The translations under genes were made by a program, and so were the position numbers. Below are positions 27,237 through 36,024 of a DNA stretch of 44,722 nt, in pieces. How positions within the stretch are numbered: position 1 is the stretch's first letter; every line of letters begins with the position of its first letter. The notes under the pieces were generated by a model, which made no database searches, was not told where the DNA came from, and was given only the letters and a program-made list of their open reading frames with translations. The DNA comes from an uncultured Bacteroidales bacterium. Its GTDB lineage: Bacteria > Bacteroidota > Bacteroidia > Bacteroidales > UBA932. The DNA lies in contig ONSU01000017.1 of the NCBI GenBank assembly GCA_900320545.1, forward strand, positions 1 to 44,722. Reading direction: 5' to 3'.

Positions 27237-28907
27237 ATGACGCGTCTCAAAATATTGTTAGCCGTAGTCTCTGCAGGTTTTCTTATGGCTTGCAGCACTA
27301 CGGTGGATAAACAGGAGAGCGATCCCTTTGTCATGCTGCGGCTTCGCGGAACGGCGACCTTTTCCGAGGAGAACTGGGAGAAAACATACCGGGCCATCAA
27401 AGAAAGCCCGGGCTGCTGTGACGAGGTCTGGTTCTCCACCGGGTTAGGATTCGCGGATCAGGAAACCCTCCGGGACAGGGCGGAACGGATCCGACGCGGC
27501 TCCCGGCAACTGAAGCAATTGGGGATAGGGACTTCCCTCCAGATTCAGATGACCATCGGTCACGGAGACCAGCTGGCCATTGGAGAGGAACACCTGTACA
27601 GCGGACTGACCTGGACGCGGTGGACCGGCTACTCCGGAGCAGTGGATCAATACTGCAGTTGTCCGCGTGATCCCGAATTTCTGGAATACATCCGCCTGAT
27701 GTCGCAGATTTATGCCGAAACCAGGCCCCGCAGTCTCTGGATTGACGATGATCTGCGTTACAGCAATCATCAGCCCGCCACGACCAAGGACTCTCCGATC
27801 GGATGCTGGTGCGAACGGTGCATCGCCGACTTCAACGCAGTCAATGACGCACACTGGACCGCGCAAACCCTGCTTAGGGCGATGGAAAACGATCCCGCCC
27901 TGTCGGAGAAATGGACCTTGTTCTGCACTTCGTCGCTTACCGGCATAGCCCGCATCATTGCAGAAGAATTCACCCGCATCTCCCCTGAAACCACATTGGG
28001 TCTGCAGGGCGGCCGTAAAATCGAATCTGTCGAGGTGCAGACCGCTATCCTGCGCACGCTGCATGAAGTGAGCGGCAAACCGTGCGGCTACCGGCCCGGC
28101 GGAAGTTCTTACTACGACGACAGCAACGCCGCGCCGCAAATCATAAAAAGCATGGGGTCGGCCCGTTTCCGCAAATTGATGGGAGACCCGGGATGGATAA
28201 CGGAGTGGTGTCCCGAGATAGAGACTTCGCCACGAGTCTATGGCTCCCGCACACCCCAGGGAGTGCTGGTTGAGGGCTTCGCGGCGCTTGCATATGGACT
28301 TGACAAGCTGAGCATGTTCGTGATGGCCCCGGAGAAAGAGAGTGATACGGTTTACTCCCGGACGATGTTGCAGCCGATTGCCAAGGGGCTTCCCATGCTG
28401 AGGGCATATGCCGGGGCCAATGAAGGGACCGTTCCCGTCGGGTTTACCTCAGAAGTCTCCTGCGACAGTCTATATGCCTTCGGCTGCACGTCGATTCCCG
28501 TCTTGCCCGGCCCCGGAAAAGAACTCGGAGTCCTTACCCGGGACGATTGGGACAGTCCGTATCTGACGAAAGAAACGTCTGATTGTGTGCAGCGGCTTCG
28601 TGAATCTTTTGACAGCCGCGGCGCCTCCCCGGTGCTATGTTGTTCACCCTTTATAGGCCTGATGATTCCCAGAATCGACGATGAGGGAGAACTGCGGACG
28701 CTCGGTCTTCTGAATGTCCGGATTGACAGCCAGGGACCCGTCAGGCTACGCCTCCCGTCCTTGAGGAGGAAAGTCAGGAGCGCACGCTGGTACGAAATGA
28801 AGTGCGAACCGGTGCGTCTTCGCATAGAGAGGGAAGGCGACGACGCCTATGTCACGATTCCCCGAATCGGTGCCTGGAACGCCGGATTCCTTTCTTTCAA
28901 TGAATAA
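27237..28907 (+). CDS. TIM-barrel, glycosidase-like lipoprotein of unknown family
   Basis: The ATG at 27237 gives a lipobox (GFLMACST, Cys19); an in-frame ATG further upstream lies within the previous gene and adds no signal. The 556-residue product looks like an (alpha/beta)8 hydrolase: VMLRLRG, DEVWFSTGLGF, GTSLQIQMTIGH, SLWIDDDLRY, TLGLQGGRK, ITEWCPEIET. It has a cysteine-rich patch (CSCPRDPEF and GCWCERC around the WIDDDLRY strand) that could bind metal or form disulfides. The C-terminal ~100 residues look like a small beta-domain (VTIPRIGAWNAGF) as in some GH42-like enzymes. I do not recognise the family with confidence. The acidic run Asp-Asp-Asp and Glu in TEWCPE are candidate active-site residues. 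Confidence 0.6.
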   Translation: MTRLKILLAVVSAGFLMACSTTVDKQESDPFVMLRLRGTATFSEENWEKTYRAIKESPGCCDEVWFSTGLGFADQETLRDRAERIRRGSRQLKQLGIGTSLQIQMTIGHGDQLAIGEEHLYSGLTWTRWTGYSGAVDQYCSCPRDPEFLEYIRLMSQIYAETRPRSLWIDDDLRYSNHQPATTKDSPIGCWCERCIADFNAVNDAHWTAQTLLRAMENDPALSEKWTLFCTSSLTGIARIIAEEFTRISPETTLGLQGGRKIESVEVQTAILRTLHEVSGKPCGYRPGGSSYYDDSNAAPQIIKSMGSARFRKLMGDPGWITEWCPEIETSPRVYGSRTPQGVLVEGFAALAYGLDKLSMFVMAPEKESDTVYSRTMLQPIAKGLPMLRAYAGANEGTVPVGFTSEVSCDSLYAFGCTSIPVLPGPGKELGVLTRDDWDSPYLTKETSDCVQRLRESFDSRGASPVLCCSPFIGLMIPRIDDEGELRTLGLLNVRIDSQGPVRLRLPSLRRKVRSARWYEMKCEPVRLRIEREGDDAYVTIPRIGAWNAGFLSFNE

Positions 28908-28934
28908 ATTTCTGATATTTTTCAAGTCTGTAAT

Positions 28935-30425
28935 ATGAAACGTTTTGCACTCATATCCCTCTTTGTCGCATTAAGTGCCTGTGGAAGGGTTGCAGATGCT
29001 CCCGCCGTACTCTTCGGCGGAGAGATGCACAATTCCAACGCCTCCACGCCGGCGTCGATCGACGCTTCGTTGGATATGGCGGCGGCGCTGGGATTCAATA
29101 CCGTGCTGGCTCCGGTAAGCTGGGAACTCACAGAGCCGTCCGAAGGCGTCTATGACTTCTCTCTGGTAGACTATCTTCTCAAAGCTGCGGAAAAACGGGA
29201 ACTCTCACTGGGCCTTCTCTGGTTCGGTACCTGGAAGAACGGCGAATCCTCCTACCCTCCCCTCTGGGTCAAGGCCGACACTGCGAAATACTTCCGCGCA
29301 CCGGTCATTCCTGCGGATAAGACGCCCTCCATCTCTCCTTTCTGCGAGGCGGCAAGGGATGCGGACGCGAGGGCCTTCAAGGCCTTGATGACCCACCTGA
29401 AAAAGGTTGACACCGGCCGGCGCGTCCTCTGCGTACAGGTAGAGAACGAGGTCGGCGTCTTCAACGAAAGAGATTATTCAGAGGCCGGAGAAAAGGCCTG
29501 GAGAGAAAGTACCTGGAGCACCTCCGACGATCCGCTGGCCCCGCAGTACTTCATGGCGGAGGCCTATGCCCGGTATGTAGATACCGTGGCGGCGGCCGGG
29601 AAGGAGGCCTACGACATCCCGATGTTCGCCAACGCCTGGCTGGCCGATCCCGACAAGGCTTACGGCAAATACCCCAACGGCGGTCCGCGGGTGGCGGTGC
29701 TGGATGTCTGGAGAGAGCATGCGCCCCATCTGGACTGGCTCTCGCCCGATATCTACGGATCTTCCCTGAAGGAGATGTGCGCCGCCTATTCCCGGGGGCA
29801 GACGCTGTTCATTCCCGAAACGAACTGCAAGGCGGGAAGATATTGGTACGCCCTTGGAGAAGCCGGTGCAAAAGGTGTTTTCGGCTTTGGATACGAAGAG
29901 TTTTACGACGATCCCTACTTTACGGCGGAGTGCCGTGTGATTTCAGAGATGATGCCTCTTATTTCTGAAGGTCACCCCATGCGCGGCTTTGTACGGATTG
30001 ACTCTAAAGACGCTCCGAATGCCGTAGATACGCTTGCGCTGGGGAATCATACTTTCTATGTGCACTGCATAGAAGGAGAAAAGAATGCACATGGAATCAT
30101 TGTCCGGACCGCAGAGGATGAATTTACCGTAGCGGGAGTCGGAGCGTGGATAGATTTCGGACCGACAACGAAAATCGCTTCCTGCGAGGAAATCCGGGAC
30201 GGCAAAGTCTGGCAGGTGCTGAACGGAGACGAAACGGGGCATCACAATATGCTTTACCTCCGCGGCAGGCTGTTCCTTCCGGACTATGAGGCCCCGGACG
30301 GAACGGTGATTCCTTCCGCATTCTATGGACTCAGTTACCAGCGCCGCTTCCGGCCTGCCGCCCAGGAGCGATTCAAGGTTTCCGGTATCTACCGGATCAA
30401 GTTGTTCGGCGTGAAACAGAAATAA
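28935..30425 (+). CDS. GH35-like / DUF5597 beta-galactosidase-type lipoprotein
   Basis: The 496-residue product has a lipobox (LSACGRV, Cys16). It opens with FGGEMHNSNAST and FNTVLAPVSWELTEPSEGVYDF, typical of the clan A beta-galactosidases that carry a C-terminal DUF5597 domain, and continues with LLWFGTWKNGESSYPPLWV. Glu172 in VQVENEVG fits the acid/base and Glu295 in FIPETN the nucleophile. Residues about 345-496 form the C-terminal beta-domain. It probably removes beta-galactose or a related sugar. It starts 27 bases after the previous gene, and the next gene begins directly after its stop codon, so it is part of the same operon. Confidence 0.82.
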   Translation: MKRFALISLFVALSACGRVADAPAVLFGGEMHNSNASTPASIDASLDMAAALGFNTVLAPVSWELTEPSEGVYDFSLVDYLLKAAEKRELSLGLLWFGTWKNGESSYPPLWVKADTAKYFRAPVIPADKTPSISPFCEAARDADARAFKALMTHLKKVDTGRRVLCVQVENEVGVFNERDYSEAGEKAWRESTWSTSDDPLAPQYFMAEAYARYVDTVAAAGKEAYDIPMFANAWLADPDKAYGKYPNGGPRVAVLDVWREHAPHLDWLSPDIYGSSLKEMCAAYSRGQTLFIPETNCKAGRYWYALGEAGAKGVFGFGYEEFYDDPYFTAECRVISEMMPLISEGHPMRGFVRIDSKDAPNAVDTLALGNHTFYVHCIEGEKNAHGIIVRTAEDEFTVAGVGAWIDFGPTTKIASCEEIRDGKVWQVLNGDETGHHNMLYLRGRLFLPDYEAPDGTVIPSAFYGLSYQRRFRPAAQERFKVSGIYRIKLFGVKQK

Positions 30426-31523
30426 ATGATTTCCATGGGAAAATTCACATCACGATTGTGGGGTACATTCCTTCTGCTGGTCCTGTCCCTGCCCCTCGCG
30501 GCGCAGAAGAACTACACTGACGCGCTGGACCTGAATTTAGGCGGGAAAATCTTCGCCACCGCGAATCCTTACGACAGGATCGACCCGGTAGAAGGGATGA
30601 CGCCGGGAGAACTCGGCCAGGCCCGCCTGTGCAGCGGGCTCCGGGTCGCATTCGACACCAATTCCAAGTCTATCGGCGTACGCGTCGTCTGGAGCGGCAC
30701 GGCCGGCAATGGAGGCAACAACGGCCCCATCGCGGCCCGCGGCTTTGACCTTTATATAAAAAAGGACGGCCACTGGCTCTGGGCCGGGAACGGATTCACC
30801 AAGAAGAATACGCCGGGAGAGGCGCACGAAGTGACTTTGATTCCTGATTCCGGACACGGTGCCAAGCAATGTCTGGTCTATCTTCCGCTGGGTTCCAGGA
30901 TCGAGTCGATGGATATCGTGACCGACGAAGGATCCTGGATCGAAAGCGGTGCGAACCCCTTCCGAAGGCGTATCGCCGTCTTCGGGTCCTCCTATACCAA
31001 CGGATCCGGGGCGGGACGCTGCGCAATGACATGGACGGCACAACTAAGCCGGCTTACCGGACTCGACTTTATGAACTTCGGATTCAGCGGCAACTGCAAG
31101 TTGCAGTCTTATTTCGCCCGGGCCCTGGCCGAGGCCGATGTCGACGCCTATGTCTTTGACGCTTTCTCCAATCCCAGTCCCGAGCAGGTCGAAGAGCGGC
31201 TGGAGCCTTTCATCCAGATCCTGCAGAAAGCCCGCCCGGGCGTTCCGCTCATCTTCATCCAGACCATCTACCGCGAAAAGCGGAATTTCAGCGACAGTTA
31301 CAACGCACGGGAAATAGCCAAACGGGATACTGCCGAAAAGATGATGCAGATGATGGCCGCCAAGTATAAGCACGTCTACTGGGTCAATACGACCAATGCC
31401 ACTTCAGAAAACCACGAGACTACTTCAGACGGTTCCCACCCCGATTCCTACGGTTACACGCTTTGGGCCGAATCCGTCAAAGACCCCATTCTGGAAATCC
31501 TGCGTAAATATGAAAAAGATTAA
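30426..31523 (+). CDS. SGNH esterase with N-terminal GxDLY domain
   Basis: The ATG at 30426 directly follows the previous stop; a second ATG nine bases later is also possible. The 365-residue product has a signal peptide (LVLSLPLAAQ), an N-terminal beta-sandwich with RGFDLYIKKDG (the GxDLY signature), and a GDSL-type hydrolase domain: Ser189 in FGSSYTNG, the Gly of FGFSGNC, Asn of DAFSNPS, and Asp335/His338 in SDGSHPDSYGY. The family removes acyl groups, often acetyl esters, from carbohydrates. It would deacylate the substrate before or during glycosidase action. The gene overlaps the following transporter by 14 bases. Confidence 0.88.
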   Translation: MISMGKFTSRLWGTFLLLVLSLPLAAQKNYTDALDLNLGGKIFATANPYDRIDPVEGMTPGELGQARLCSGLRVAFDTNSKSIGVRVVWSGTAGNGGNNGPIAARGFDLYIKKDGHWLWAGNGFTKKNTPGEAHEVTLIPDSGHGAKQCLVYLPLGSRIESMDIVTDEGSWIESGANPFRRRIAVFGSSYTNGSGAGRCAMTWTAQLSRLTGLDFMNFGFSGNCKLQSYFARALAEADVDAYVFDAFSNPSPEQVEERLEPFIQILQKARPGVPLIFIQTIYREKRNFSDSYNAREIAKRDTAEKMMQMMAAKYKHVYWVNTTNATSENHETTSDGSHPDSYGYTLWAESVKDPILEILRKYEKD

Positions 31524-32727
31524 GCTCAGCCTCTTCGTCAAAGTCCTGATCGCCATCGCGCTCGGTTCGGCGCTCGGCCTGCTCTTCGGCCTTGCTTTCC
31601 GGGGCGACGGCTTCCTGTACGGGCTGTCGATGTTTTTTGTCCGGCTGTTCAAGACATTCAACGTCCTGTTCGCCCAGCTGTTGAAATTCATCGTTCCGCT
31701 GCTGGTATTGGGCCTGGTGACGCCGGCCATTTACGGCCTCGGCAAGGGGGCCGGCAAGATGCTGCTGATCGTGGTGGGCGTGGCTTATCTCTCGACCGTC
31801 TGCGCCGGCCTTTTCGCCTACGGCAGCGCGAGTGCCTTCTTCCCGCATATCCTGCAGGAAGGCGACCTCTCGAAAGGGACTGCAGAAGCGCTCAAATTCG
31901 AGCCCTATATCGATCTCCAGATCAAGCCGCTCTGCGATATCCTCACGGCGCTGTGCCTGTCTTTCATGGTGGGTGTATGCTGCATTTACATCAAAGGGGA
32001 TACGCTCCGTCGCTGGTTCGATGAATTCGGGGAAGTCGTCAAGATGACCATCGAGAAAGCCATCATCCCGCTGATGCCCTTCTATATCTTCACGATGATG
32101 TGCGAAATGAGCGCCGCCGGCAAAATGGCCGTCGTAGTCGGCTCCGGCGTCAAGGTGATCGCAACCGGCGTGGTGCTCTCGATCCTTTATCTGGTCATCC
32201 AGTATGCCGTCGCGGGCGCCATTGCCGGGAAGAACCCGTTCAAGTGCCTGTGGAACATGCTCCCGGCCTACCTGACGGGATTCTCCATCTGTTCGTCTTC
32301 GGCGGTGATCCCGGTGACGACGGAGTGCACCCGGAAGAACGGCGTGTCCGAGGAAGTGGTCAATTTTGTCGTTCCGCTCTGCTCCAACGTGCATATGTGC
32401 GGCTCGGTCATCAAGCTGGCCACAACGGCGGTTGCGGTGGCCCTTATGATGGGCCGGCCCATTCCGTTTGCCTTGTTCTTCAATTTTATGCTGATCCTGG
32501 CGGTGGCCACGGTGGCCTCGCCCGGTGTGATGAGCGGGGTGCTTATGGCATCCGTGGGGTTCCTGGAGAGCATACTGGGGTTCACCCCGGAAATGACTGC
32601 GCTCCTGATGACGATTTACCTTGCCCTGGACGGCTACGGGCCGGCCTGCAACGTCACGGGCGACGGTGCCATTGCACTCGGGGTCGACCGCTTCTTCCGC
32701 AAGAGCGTCCCGCAGGAAAGGGGCTGA
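31510..32727 (+). CDS. Dicarboxylate/amino-acid:cation symporter (SDF/DAACS family)
   Basis: The ATG at 31510 (MKKIKLSLFVKVLIAIALG) overlaps the SGNH gene by 14 bases. The 405-residue product is highly hydrophobic with about eight membrane segments, the SICSSSAVIPVTTECTRKNGVSE hairpin that replaces the usual SSSAT.PV motif, and a C-terminal YLALDGYGPACNVTGDGAIAL segment with the conserved N...D binding residues. Relatives carry dicarboxylates, glutamate, aspartate or serine with Na+ or H+. An inner-membrane carboxylate or amino-acid symporter is unusual inside a glycan locus; it may import an acidic degradation product. This is the last gene of the main operon. Confidence 0.9.
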   Translation: MKKIKLSLFVKVLIAIALGSALGLLFGLAFRGDGFLYGLSMFFVRLFKTFNVLFAQLLKFIVPLLVLGLVTPAIYGLGKGAGKMLLIVVGVAYLSTVCAGLFAYGSASAFFPHILQEGDLSKGTAEALKFEPYIDLQIKPLCDILTALCLSFMVGVCCIYIKGDTLRRWFDEFGEVVKMTIEKAIIPLMPFYIFTMMCEMSAAGKMAVVVGSGVKVIATGVVLSILYLVIQYAVAGAIAGKNPFKCLWNMLPAYLTGFSICSSSAVIPVTTECTRKNGVSEEVVNFVVPLCSNVHMCGSVIKLATTAVAVALMMGRPIPFALFFNFMLILAVATVASPGVMSGVLMASVGFLESILGFTPEMTALLMTIYLALDGYGPACNVTGDGAIALGVDRFFRKSVPQERG

Positions 32728-32740
32728 GCCAATTATTATA

Positions 32741-32748
32741 TATCTTTG
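32741..32748 (+). promoter_or_regulatory. -7 promoter element before the FAD oxidoreductase gene
   Basis: TATCTTTG is a perfect match to the Bacteroidota TAnnTTTG element and lies 25 bases before the start codon, which would leave a short leader. No clear -33 TTTG is seen at 19-21 bases upstream. The upstream gene ends at 32727, so read-through from the operon is also possible. Confidence 0.55.
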
Positions 32749-32772
32749 TATTCTCAACAGACCCGTGCTTCC

Positions 32773-34719
32773 ATGAAATTACTTCTGCGCATCCTGATAC
32801 CGGGAATTCTCCTCTCCGCCTGTACGACGGAATACGACATCTGCATCTACGGCGGCACCTCCGCCGGAGTCATCGCCGCACGAAGCGCTGCACTTGCAGG
32901 GCACAAAGTGGTCATCGTCGAACCCTCCGGACACATCGGCGGCCTCACGACGGGCGGGCTCGGCCGCACCGACATCGGCAACAAGCAGGTGGTCCAGGGG
33001 CTGTCGCGGCAATTCTACCGGGACCTGGGGACACGCTACGGGCGGCTGGAAAGCTGGGTTTTCGAGCCCAAAGCGGCCGCGGAAATCTATCAGGGCTATC
33101 TCGATCATCCCGGGATTACAGTACTCAGGCAGACAGGACTGAAAGCGCTGGAAATGGACGGCAGCCGCATCGTATCCATGCGGACGGTCCGCCTCACCCC
33201 GGAAGGAGAAGTGAAAGGCCGCGGGCCGGTCATCAAAGCCCAAGTTTTCATCGACGCCAGCTACGAGGGCGACCTGCTTCCGGCGGCCGGCGTCTCCTAC
33301 GCCGTGGGCAGGGAATCCGCGGATACGTACGGTGAATCCTGGAACGGCAGCCATCTCTCCCGCTACCATCAGTTCCCCGACGGGGTGGATCCCTATCTCG
33401 TTCCCGGCGACCCGGCGAGCGGGCTGCTGCCGGGAATTTCCGCCGGCGAGGCGGAAGAAGGCGCCGGAGACTCGCTCCTGCAGGCCTACAACCTCAGGCT
33501 CTGCCTGACGGACTCCCTGGAGAACCGGATTCCGCTCAGCCGCCCCGAAGGGTACGATTCGACCCGGTTCGAGCTCCTTGCCCGCCTGATTGCGGCGCAG
33601 CCGGCCGACACTTCATATTTTATCTGGAGTCCGATGCCGGGCCGGAAGACGGACGTCAACAACTTCGGCGCCGTCTCGACCGACATGATCGGCGGCAACG
33701 CGGGCTATCTGGAAGCCTCCTATGCGGGCCGCTACCAGATCTACAAAGCCCATTCCGATTATACCCTGGAGCTGCTCTGGTTCATGATGACAGACAGCCG
33801 CGTGCCGGAGGGACTGCGGGAAGAATTCTCCCGATGGGGCCTTCCGAAAGATGAATACATCGCTTCCGACCACTGGACGCCGCAGCTTTACGTGCGGGAA
33901 GGCCGGCGGATGGTCTCGGACTATGTCGCCACCCAGGCCGATTGCGAAGGGCTTACGCAGGTCCCCGATTACATCGGCTATGCCGCCTACAAGATGGATT
34001 CCCACAATTGCCGGCGCGTGGTTATCGACGGCGGGGTCAAAAACGAAGGAGACGTGGAGATCAACATCCCGGGCCCGTGGCCGATCGCCTACAGGAGCAT
34101 CGTCCCGGCAGCGGGAGAATGCACCAACCTCGTCGTTCCCGTCGCGGTCTCGGCCAGTCATATCGCCTTCGGTTCCATCCGGATGGAGCCGGTATTCATG
34201 ACTCTCGGGCAGGTGGCATCCCTTGCCGCAGGCATCGCCATCGAGAGGGGCATCCCCGTACAGGAAGTCCCGGCGGAGGAAATCCGGGAAGCCATCGCAT
34301 CCGACCCGCTCCAGGATGGTTCCGTACCGGATATCTTCATCGATGATTCCGCACTGGAGGTCCCGGACGGCTGGGCCCGCATCAAGTCCAAACGCGGCTA
34401 CGGCCCGTCATATCTCGAAACCGGCGCCCCCGGTGCAACGATGGTTTTTACGACAACGGTTCCCCACCCCGGCCGCTATGCCGTCTATTCCTATCTCAAC
34501 CTTGTAGACGACGTAGAACCCGTTACGACCTATCGCATCGGCGACCGGGAAGTAACCGTCAATGCACGGGAAGTCCCGCTTGACGGTCAGATGAAAGGAG
34601 ACTGGGCTCCGCTCGGAGAATTCGAGATCGGCGACTCCGTGACGGTCACTCTCACCGGCGGCGCATCCGGAAAGCCCCTCCGGGCCGACTGCATCCTTCT
34701 GGTGCGCCGGGACGGATAG
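32773..34719 (+). CDS. FAD-dependent oxidoreductase lipoprotein with golvesin-like C-terminus
   Basis: The ATG at 32773 gives a lipobox (LLSACTTE, Cys17). The 648-residue product has an N-terminal Rossmann FAD-binding fold (YDICIYGGTSAGVIAARSAA, then VIVEPSGHIGGLTTGG), the usual features of FAD_oxidored proteins (IDASYEGDLL, NNFGAVSTDMIGGN, IPGPWPIAYRSIVP) and a C-terminal segment (about 530-648, with HPGRYAVYSYL and GEFEIGDSVTVTL) like the golvesin/xanthan-lyase beta-domain. Such proteins are frequent in Bacteroidota glycan loci. They may oxidise a sugar or remove a modification; the exact substrate is unknown. It ends two bases from the convergent phosphatase gene. Confidence 0.88.
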   Translation: MKLLLRILIPGILLSACTTEYDICIYGGTSAGVIAARSAALAGHKVVIVEPSGHIGGLTTGGLGRTDIGNKQVVQGLSRQFYRDLGTRYGRLESWVFEPKAAAEIYQGYLDHPGITVLRQTGLKALEMDGSRIVSMRTVRLTPEGEVKGRGPVIKAQVFIDASYEGDLLPAAGVSYAVGRESADTYGESWNGSHLSRYHQFPDGVDPYLVPGDPASGLLPGISAGEAEEGAGDSLLQAYNLRLCLTDSLENRIPLSRPEGYDSTRFELLARLIAAQPADTSYFIWSPMPGRKTDVNNFGAVSTDMIGGNAGYLEASYAGRYQIYKAHSDYTLELLWFMMTDSRVPEGLREEFSRWGLPKDEYIASDHWTPQLYVREGRRMVSDYVATQADCEGLTQVPDYIGYAAYKMDSHNCRRVVIDGGVKNEGDVEINIPGPWPIAYRSIVPAAGECTNLVVPVAVSASHIAFGSIRMEPVFMTLGQVASLAAGIAIERGIPVQEVPAEEIREAIASDPLQDGSVPDIFIDDSALEVPDGWARIKSKRGYGPSYLETGAPGATMVFTTTVPHPGRYAVYSYLNLVDDVEPVTTYRIGDREVTVNAREVPLDGQMKGDWAPLGEFEIGDSVTVTLTGGASGKPLRADCILLVRRDG

Positions 34720-34721
34720 CC

Positions 34722-36011
34722 TTACCTTGTGACATAGGGAGCCGTGCGATCCTTGAGATATTCCCGCACGTCCGTCCATTTGTAATAAGGACCCTGCACG
34801 GAAGGGAGCTGTCCCAGGCGGGCCTCCTCTCCATTGTGAAGGAGCTTCACGAGGACATCACCGTTCCCGCGTTTCGGCGTAAAGAAGACCAGCTGGAAGT
34901 TCGTTCCCATCGGGCTCCGGAAGGTCTGGAACCAATACGCCAGGTCATCCGGGTCCTCCGGGAAATGGCCGAAGTCATCCAGGTCCAGGAGCATCATCAG
35001 CGCCATCATCACGTGGTCGTGGCCGAAGCGCAGGTCTGCGCCGCGCTCCCCGGAGGCGATCCTTTCATCCGCCTTGGCGATGATGTCGTCGATGATCGAG
35101 CAGCAGGGGGTCCTGTACTTGAAATATTCCACAAAGCGGGCATAATTGTCCACCTCCCACATCGTGGCGAACTCCTCCACCGAGAAGATGCCCTTCACGT
35201 CGAAGCGGACATCCTCCGGGAGACTGTTCATCCCGCCGACGAACATATAGAGGTTGAAGAACACGTCGTAGGGATTACGCGTGACAAGGGCGGCGTCCGG
35301 ATCCTTGAACAGACGCGCAAGCACATCCTTGTAGCGCGGCATCTTCCGCAGGAAGAAGTCCGCGGAGGATTCCCCATACGGGAATGCAAGTGTAGGTCCC
35401 TTGTAGCGGAAAGGGTTCGGTCCCAGATTCGGCCGGGTGGCCTGGATGTCAAGGACGCCCTGATGGGCGAAAATCCGCGCCTTGGGGGCGATCCGGGAGA
35501 AAGCCGCCACTTCGGATGCCATGCTCATAATGGAACGGACGGCCGCTGAAGAGCAGGCGTCGATGCGGCTCCCCTTGCCGAACGCCTTCGGGAAGGCCTT
35601 TACCATCTGCTCGGGAATCCGCTGGTGCTGCTCCCATCCGAGCGGCGTCAGGTCGCCGACCTCGTGCTCATGTGCCTTCCAGAACGCTTCCAGCTTGGCG
35701 AAGATCTCCTCGCCGTAGGGCGTCAGATTGCCCTTCGCCGCACTTTCCTTCATCATATCCAGCAGGACGGTATACGCCTTGGCCGTATAGGCATAGCGTG
35801 ACCCGTGCCGGCCATAATGGCTGATGTAAAACACCTCGTACCCCTTCGGAGCAGGTGTCGCCGCCTTCGGCGAGAAGTCATAGACGCAGTCAAGTCCGGA
35901 ACTCTTGTTCCAGTCGGAGCGGACCTCTTCCCGGACACCCGTCCGCTGCGCCCCCACTCCGATGCTCCATGCCAGGAGCACCGCTACGATAATCCATTTG
36001 TTTATTCTCAT
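34722..36011 (-). CDS. Histidine-type acid phosphatase (phytase/MINPP-like)
   Basis: The 429-residue product has a signal peptide (AVLLAWSIGVGAQ), so it acts in the periplasm. The catalytic RHGSR is at residues 68-72 (HYGRHGSRY) and the acid pair His331-Asp332 lies in LRFGHDHVMMA. These are the two signatures of branch 2 histidine phosphatases such as acid phosphatases and phytases. It would release phosphate from organic phosphomonoesters, possibly completing what the EEP enzymes start. The gene follows the tandem alpha/beta hydrolase by 13 bases on the same strand. Its 3' end faces the FAD oxidoreductase gene across two bases, so there is no room for a terminator. Confidence 0.92.
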   Translation of the reverse strand: MRINKWIIVAVLLAWSIGVGAQRTGVREEVRSDWNKSSGLDCVYDFSPKAATPAPKGYEVFYISHYGRHGSRYAYTAKAYTVLLDMMKESAAKGNLTPYGEEIFAKLEAFWKAHEHEVGDLTPLGWEQHQRIPEQMVKAFPKAFGKGSRIDACSSAAVRSIMSMASEVAAFSRIAPKARIFAHQGVLDIQATRPNLGPNPFRYKGPTLAFPYGESSADFFLRKMPRYKDVLARLFKDPDAALVTRNPYDVFFNLYMFVGGMNSLPEDVRFDVKGIFSVEEFATMWEVDNYARFVEYFKYRTPCCSIIDDIIAKADERIASGERGADLRFGHDHVMMALMMLLDLDDFGHFPEDPDDLAYWFQTFRSPMGTNFQLVFFTPKRGNGDVLVKLLHNGEEARLGQLPSVQGPYYKWTDVREYLKDRTAPYVTR

Positions 36012-36024
36012 ATTTTTCTACATA

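Noticed and set aside
31477-32757. 426-codon minus-strand open frame
   Set aside because: Antisense to the symporter; the His/Gln/Glu/Asp-rich product is what the reverse complement of membrane-protein codons gives.
32100-33335. 411-codon plus-strand open frame spanning two genes
   Set aside because: Overlaps the symporter and FAD oxidoreductase in another frame and crosses a promoter; product is Arg/Gly/His-rich without domains.
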